DNA of 33,529 bases from Candidatus Dormiibacterota bacterium (GTDB lineage Bacteria > Chloroflexota > Dormibacteria > Dormibacterales > Dormibacteraceae): positions 1-33,529 of the forward strand of contig CATPBK010000092.1 of NCBI GenBank assembly GCA_955652705.1, given 5' to 3'. A model generated the notes under the pieces. It saw nothing but the letters and a program-made list of their open reading frames with translations. It ran no database searches and was not told the DNA's origin. A program made the translations under genes and the position numbers. Below are positions 29,941-33,529 of the stretch, one piece after another (the stretch's first letter is position 1; every line of letters starts with the position of its first letter).

Positions 29941-31874
29941 GCCTGCCCGCGGTCCTCTACCTGGCGGCCGCTAGCGCTGCTTCGTCAGCTGCCTCGGCGC
30001 CGCGCAAGAGCGGCCCCTTCAGCTTCAACTTCGACCCCAACAGCGCGCTGCCCTGGGCGGCGCCCCTGCTGCTCATCGCCCCGCTGGCGGTCTTCTGCAT
30101 GATCGCCGTGGGAGTTCGGAGCCGGCGCGCGGTGGCCAACACGACACTCGGCGGGCTGCTGGTCACCGCCGGCGGCTATGCGCTGGCGGTCTGGGCCCTC
30201 GCGCCCAAGACCAAGCCTTACGACGTCGCGTACGACTGGCTCAACCTGAGCCTGGCGTACAGCGGGCCATCTCAGTTCCAGACCTTCATCGCGCAGGTCG
30301 GGATCCACCTCAGCCACCCGACCCTGCTCCTGGTCGGCGCCTGCCTCGCGGTCGGCCTGGCCGTCGCCATCTGGAGCCGGGCCGGAGCACGGGGTGAGCC
30401 GGCTCCCGCGCGCTACTACGGCCTTTTGACGCTGCTCGTGTTCGCTGCAATCGGCGCCAGCGTCAGCACCGACCTCGCCGAGCTCTACACGTTCTGGGGG
30501 CTGGCCGGGGTCAGCACCTACCTGCTCATGACGCACCTCTTCGCCGACGAGCGTTCCACCCGCGCGGCCCGGCTCGCGCTGGCCGTGCCGGCCCTCGCCG
30601 ATGTGGCGCTCCTGGCCGGCATCGCGATCCTCTGGTCGCGCTACGGCGTAGTCCGGTTCGACGCGCTTGTGCCCGTGCTGAACAACACACCGGGGGCGGG
30701 ACCAAAAGCTCTCACCGTCGCCTGCCTGCTGGTGTTCGCCGGGGCTGTCGGCCGGGCCGGTTTCTTCCCGCTGCAGGGCTGGCTCACCGGCGTGGCCGAG
30801 ACGCCGGCCGGGGCCCAAGCGGCCGCCCAGGGCCTCTGGACGGTGATCGTGATGGGGCTCCTCTACAAGATGCTGCCGGTCCTGGTCTCGGCGGGCACCC
30901 TACCCGTGCGCGCCATGGCCATCACCTGCGCCATCACCGCGGTCGGCGTCCCCCTCCTGGGACTGGCCGGCCGCGACGCCCGCCGGATCGCCGCTTGCGC
31001 CGGGATCGGCCTCACCGCGCTGGCGGTGCTGGCGCTCTTCCGCCCGGCCAGCGTGGCGCTGGCCCTGACCGCCGCCTGCGCACTAGCGCTCGCTCGCACC
31101 GGGCTCGTCCTCGCAACCGCTGCCCTCGTCAGCGGCATGCGCACCGCCGATCTCACGGAAATGGGCGACGGGTGGAATCGGATGCGCAGCTCTGCGGTCG
31201 GCCTCCTGCTCTCGGTGGTCGCCCTCGGCGTCCTGGCCGCCGGGGTGGGGGGCTCGCTGCGTCCCCAGTGGATCGCCGTCTATGCCGCCGCGATCGGTCT
31301 CGCCGCGCTGGCCGCCTTCCGCCTCTACTTCGGCGCCGCCCACAGTCTCCTGCCGCGCCGGCGGGGCTTTGACCCAAACCGGGTTCGCCAGGTGCCGGGG
31401 TCGATGTCGGCCCCGATCTTCTACTGCTTCGTGCTGGCTGCCGCTCTGGTGGGGGCCGAGTTCTGGCCCGGCTGGCTCAACTTTCTCGACGGCCGGCAGC
31501 ACTCGATCGAGCCCGTCACAGCGCTCGCCTGGTTGGGCGCGGCGGCGATCGGCGTCCTCCTCGCGGCCGTCCTTTACTGGCGGGCGCCAGACCGAGGGGC
31601 ACGCCTGACCGAGATCGCCACGACCGTCTGGACCGCCGTCCTCGCGCTGAGCGCTCTGCTCGGCGGCCGGTTCCTGGCGGCGCCTTCGATCCGGCTCGCG
31701 GAGGAGATGGAGGACACCGCCCTGCTCCGTGGCGAGAGCGTGGTGGGAGCCGCCGTCGAGCGCGCCGCCGGCCTCGCGCGCGTGCCGGCGCGGGTCCTCA
31801 TCCCGTTGCTCGCCGGCCTGGCCGTGGTCGTGGCCGCACTGCTGGCGGTCTTCGCGCCTGGGGTCCACCGCTGA
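29937..31874 (+). CDS. nuoL: NADH-quinone oxidoreductase subunit L-like protein (divergent), CTG start
   Basis: A 645-residue polytopic protein aligning with NuoL through LYTFWGLAGVSTYLLMTHLF, ADVALLAGIAILWSRYGVVR and AGAVGRAGFFPLQGWLTGVA. Residues needed for proton movement in NuoL are changed: TM5 Glu144 (E. coli) is Gly188, TM7 Lys229 is Arg273, the His of ALIHAATMV is lost, and the His/Lys-rich helix (family HLMTHAFFKALLFL) reads LTAACALALARTG. The first ATG (30099) lies in the middle of helix 1. The CTG at 29937 has GGAGGG at 29925-29930, six bases upstream, and overlaps the nuoK stop, so it is the likely start. The N-terminal 50 residues include a signal-like stretch. Confidence 0.72.
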   Translation: MSLPAVLYLAAASAASSAASAPRKSGPFSFNFDPNSALPWAAPLLLIAPLAVFCMIAVGVRSRRAVANTTLGGLLVTAGGYALAVWALAPKTKPYDVAYDWLNLSLAYSGPSQFQTFIAQVGIHLSHPTLLLVGACLAVGLAVAIWSRAGARGEPAPARYYGLLTLLVFAAIGASVSTDLAELYTFWGLAGVSTYLLMTHLFADERSTRAARLALAVPALADVALLAGIAILWSRYGVVRFDALVPVLNNTPGAGPKALTVACLLVFAGAVGRAGFFPLQGWLTGVAETPAGAQAAAQGLWTVIVMGLLYKMLPVLVSAGTLPVRAMAITCAITAVGVPLLGLAGRDARRIAACAGIGLTALAVLALFRPASVALALTAACALALARTGLVLATAALVSGMRTADLTEMGDGWNRMRSSAVGLLLSVVALGVLAAGVGGSLRPQWIAVYAAAIGLAALAAFRLYFGAAHSLLPRRRGFDPNRVRQVPGSMSAPIFYCFVLAAALVGAEFWPGWLNFLDGRQHSIEPVTALAWLGAAAIGVLLAAVLYWRAPDRGARLTEIATTVWTAVLALSALLGGRFLAAPSIRLAEEMEDTALLRGESVVGAAVERAAGLARVPARVLIPLLAGLAVVVAALLAVFAPGVHR

Positions 31875-33472
31875 TGAGCCTGGCCCTCTTCCTGGTCGGG
31901 GTCGTACCGGGGCCGACGCTGGTCAGCCCGACCCCCAGCCCGACACCCATCAACACTTTCGCGGCCAACCCCTTCCACGTCAGCTTCCTGCTCAGCACGC
32001 TGATCTGGCTGCCGGTGCTGGCCGCCCTGATCATTGCCGCCCTACCCAACCCGCGGGGCCGCAACGACCGGACGATCTACCTGCTGGCGTTCTGGACCAA
32101 CGCCTCCCTCGCCTTTCTGGCCCTGGTCGCCTACAACCAGGCGCAGCTCTTCAGCCCGAGCTTTCAATTCGAGGAGCTGATCCGCTGGGTGCCCTGGCTT
32201 GGAATCAGCTACCACCTCGGCGCGGACGGGATCACCATCGCGATGCTCCTCGTCGGATCGCTGATCAGCACGGTCTCAGTGCTGGCCTCCGCATCGATCC
32301 GCGAGCGGGTCCGCGAATACTTCACCCTCCTCCTCCTCCTGCAGGCGTCAATCACGGGGGCGCTCTGCGCGCGCGACATGTTCGTGTTCGTCCTCTTCTG
32401 GGCGGCGGGGCTCCTGCCCGCCGCGCTGCTGCTGGCGGGCTGGGGCGGCCCGCGCCGCCACGAGGCCGCGGTCCGGTTCCTCGCCTACGGGGCGGTCGGC
32501 ACCGCGGCCCTCCTCGTCGCGATGTTCCTCGTGTACGCCGCGACGGGCGGGGCCAGCTTCGACATGAACGTGCTGGCCAACGCGGCCCTGACACCGCGGG
32601 TGCAGCTGATCGCCGGCCTGGCTCTGGTGATCGCGGCCGCCACCCGCCTGCCGCTGGTGCCCTTCCAAGGCTGGGTGCGCGACGCGCTTTCCGAGGCGCC
32701 GCCCGGACTGGCCGTGATGATCGCCGGCCTCGGCATGCGGCTTGGCGGCTTCATGCTGCTGCGGCTCCTCATCTCCGGCCTGCACGACGGGTCGCGGCTC
32801 CTGGCGCCACTGCTCGGCACCCTGGCCGGGATCACGATCCTCTACGCGGCCCTGGCCGCGTTCCGCAACGACGACGTCCGCAAGTTCGGGGCCTACCTGG
32901 CGGTCATTCCGGGCGGGCTTTTCGCCCTCGGCCTGGCGGGGCTGACGTCGATCTCCCTGCTCGGGGCCGCCTTCGGGCTCATCACCGGCGGGCTGGCGGC
33001 TGCTCTCGCCGTCGGCGTGACCGCCACGATCGCCGAGCGTGCGCAGTCCCGCAGCCTGAGCGTGCTGGGCGGCCTGGCGCCGCGGATGCCGAAGCTGGCC
33101 TGGCTCCTCGTCCTCGCCGGGCTGGCCGTGATCGGGGTCCCGGGCATGGCCTCCTTCATCTCAGAGGTTTTCACGTTCCTGGGCGCCTTCTACACGCAGC
33201 CGGCGGCGGCTTTTCTGGCCGGCCTCGGGATGGCCGTCGCAGTGGCCGTGGTGGCCTTCACGGTCCAGCGCGTGATCTTCGGCCGGCCCCGTCCCGATTC
33301 GCCGGGCGTCAGCGATGCCTCCCTGGTTGAGACCTGGTACCTGGGCCTGCTCGTGGCGGCCCTGCTCTGGTTTGGCATCCTGCCCGGCGGTCCGAAGATC
33401 GGCGGCCAGGTGACGCTGTTCGACGAGGGCAAATTTAAAGAACTCAGAAACGGCACGAACAAAATCAAATAG
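31874..33472 (+). CDS. nuoM: NADH-quinone oxidoreductase subunit M-like protein (divergent)
   Basis: A 532-residue polytopic protein clearly of the NuoM family: WVPWLGISYHLGADGITIAM, PFQGWVRDALSEAPPGLAVM, LGGLAPRMPKLAWLLVLAGL and GVPGMASFISEVFTFLGAFY. Channel residues are altered: TM5 Glu144 (E. coli) is Ala177 in FWAAGLLP, Lys234 is Arg258 in TRLPLVPFQGW, and Lys265 is Arg289 in GMRLGGFMLLR. The histidines of SHMGF and of the M-x-SHGL helix are replaced (AVIPGGLF, LITGGLAAAL). TM12 keeps its Glu. The N-terminus has a Pro/Thr-rich stretch (PTPSPTPINTFA). The ATG shares one base with the nuoL stop (TGATG). The last 15 or so codons are abruptly AT-rich. Confidence 0.85.
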   Translation: MSLALFLVGVVPGPTLVSPTPSPTPINTFAANPFHVSFLLSTLIWLPVLAALIIAALPNPRGRNDRTIYLLAFWTNASLAFLALVAYNQAQLFSPSFQFEELIRWVPWLGISYHLGADGITIAMLLVGSLISTVSVLASASIRERVREYFTLLLLLQASITGALCARDMFVFVLFWAAGLLPAALLLAGWGGPRRHEAAVRFLAYGAVGTAALLVAMFLVYAATGGASFDMNVLANAALTPRVQLIAGLALVIAAATRLPLVPFQGWVRDALSEAPPGLAVMIAGLGMRLGGFMLLRLLISGLHDGSRLLAPLLGTLAGITILYAALAAFRNDDVRKFGAYLAVIPGGLFALGLAGLTSISLLGAAFGLITGGLAAALAVGVTATIAERAQSRSLSVLGGLAPRMPKLAWLLVLAGLAVIGVPGMASFISEVFTFLGAFYTQPAAAFLAGLGMAVAVAVVAFTVQRVIFGRPRPDSPGVSDASLVETWYLGLLVAALLWFGILPGGPKIGGQVTLFDEGKFKELRNGTNKIK

Positions 33473-33476
33473 CCCT

Positions 33477-33529
33477 ATGTCCCGCCGGCACCGCCCGCCC
33501 CGCCGACGCCTTAGCCCTCCCCGTCGGCC
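33477..33529 (+). CDS. Possible start of the next gene (incomplete)
   Basis: An ATG at 33477, four bases after the nuoM stop, opens a frame to the window end (MSRRHRPPRRRLSPPRR). It is very basic and has no clear Shine-Dalgarno. By gene order the next product could be NuoN, but these residues do not show it. Confidence 0.25.
   Translation, partial: MSRRHRPPRRRLSPPRR

Noticed and set aside
30099-31874. nuoL beginning at the ATG at 30099
   Set aside because: It would start inside the first transmembrane helix, has no Shine-Dalgarno and would leave a 158-base hole in a tightly overlapped operon; the CTG at 29937 fits better.
1-33529. tRNA or rRNA genes, phage or defence islands
   Set aside because: No cloverleaf with conserved tRNA bases or rRNA-like sequence was noticed, and all sizeable genes are explained by metabolic, translational or membrane functions.

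Overview
This window is 33.5 kb of strongly GC-rich bacterial DNA with short intergenic gaps. It has many GTG and TTG starts and many stop/start overlaps of the ATGA, GTGA or TTGA type. No rRNA, tRNA, phage, transposase or CRISPR array is visible. Gene content and style suggest a soil-type, probably aerobic, high-GC lineage near Actinobacteriota, Chloroflexota or Candidatus Dormibacterota. That placement is inference from gene style only.

Layout. (1) 1-3977 (+): the end of a DUF485 protein, the acetate permease actP and acetyl-CoA synthetase acsA, an acetate uptake and activation unit. (2) 4006-8418, mixed strands: an N-lobe-less membrane pseudokinase, an amidase, an HhH-GPD DNA-repair protein, a GNAT acetyltransferase and a methyltransferase. 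(3) 8732-18757 (+): an aromatic amino-acid supra-operon, trpE-G-D-C-F-B-A, aroH, DAHP synthase, tyrA, aroA. It covers chorismate to tryptophan, the tyrosine/phenylalanine branch point and two shikimate steps. It continues with a solo B3/B4 tRNA-editing-type domain, an FAD oxidoreductase, a Nudix hydrolase and a methyltransferase, to 21818. (4) 21839-23253 (-): a PH-domain membrane protein and an R2-like ligand-binding oxidase with all its special residues. (5) 23373-28929 (+): metG, thrC, a ubiquitin-like sulfur carrier, a NIL protein, a duplicated dimeric-barrel protein, the tRNA thiouridylase mnmA and a small membrane protein, together a sulfur/methionine-flavoured cluster. (6) 29156-33472 (+): nuoJ-K-L-M-like membrane subunits of complex I.

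Two things stand out. First, three copies (8443-8647, 15441-15690, 28942-29151) of a 205-250 bp intergenic element share a conserved core that folds into one long hairpin capped by a UUCG-type loop. The 20-22 nt arms at the ends of each copy are unrelated between copies, yet self-complementary within each copy. Compensatory base-pair changes also occur inside the core. All three lie on the + strand, each upstream of a gene set (trpE, DAHP synthase, nuoJ), and two of them end at the start codon. I do not recognise it as a known RNA or repeat family. Second, the nuoJKLM-like genes have lost the conserved channel residues together: the TM5 glutamates of NuoL and NuoM are Gly and Ala, the key lysines are Arg, and both NuoK glutamates are gone. 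The folds are otherwise recognisable.

Start codons, domain calls and residue correspondences come from reading the translations against remembered family sequences. No database search or folding program was run.
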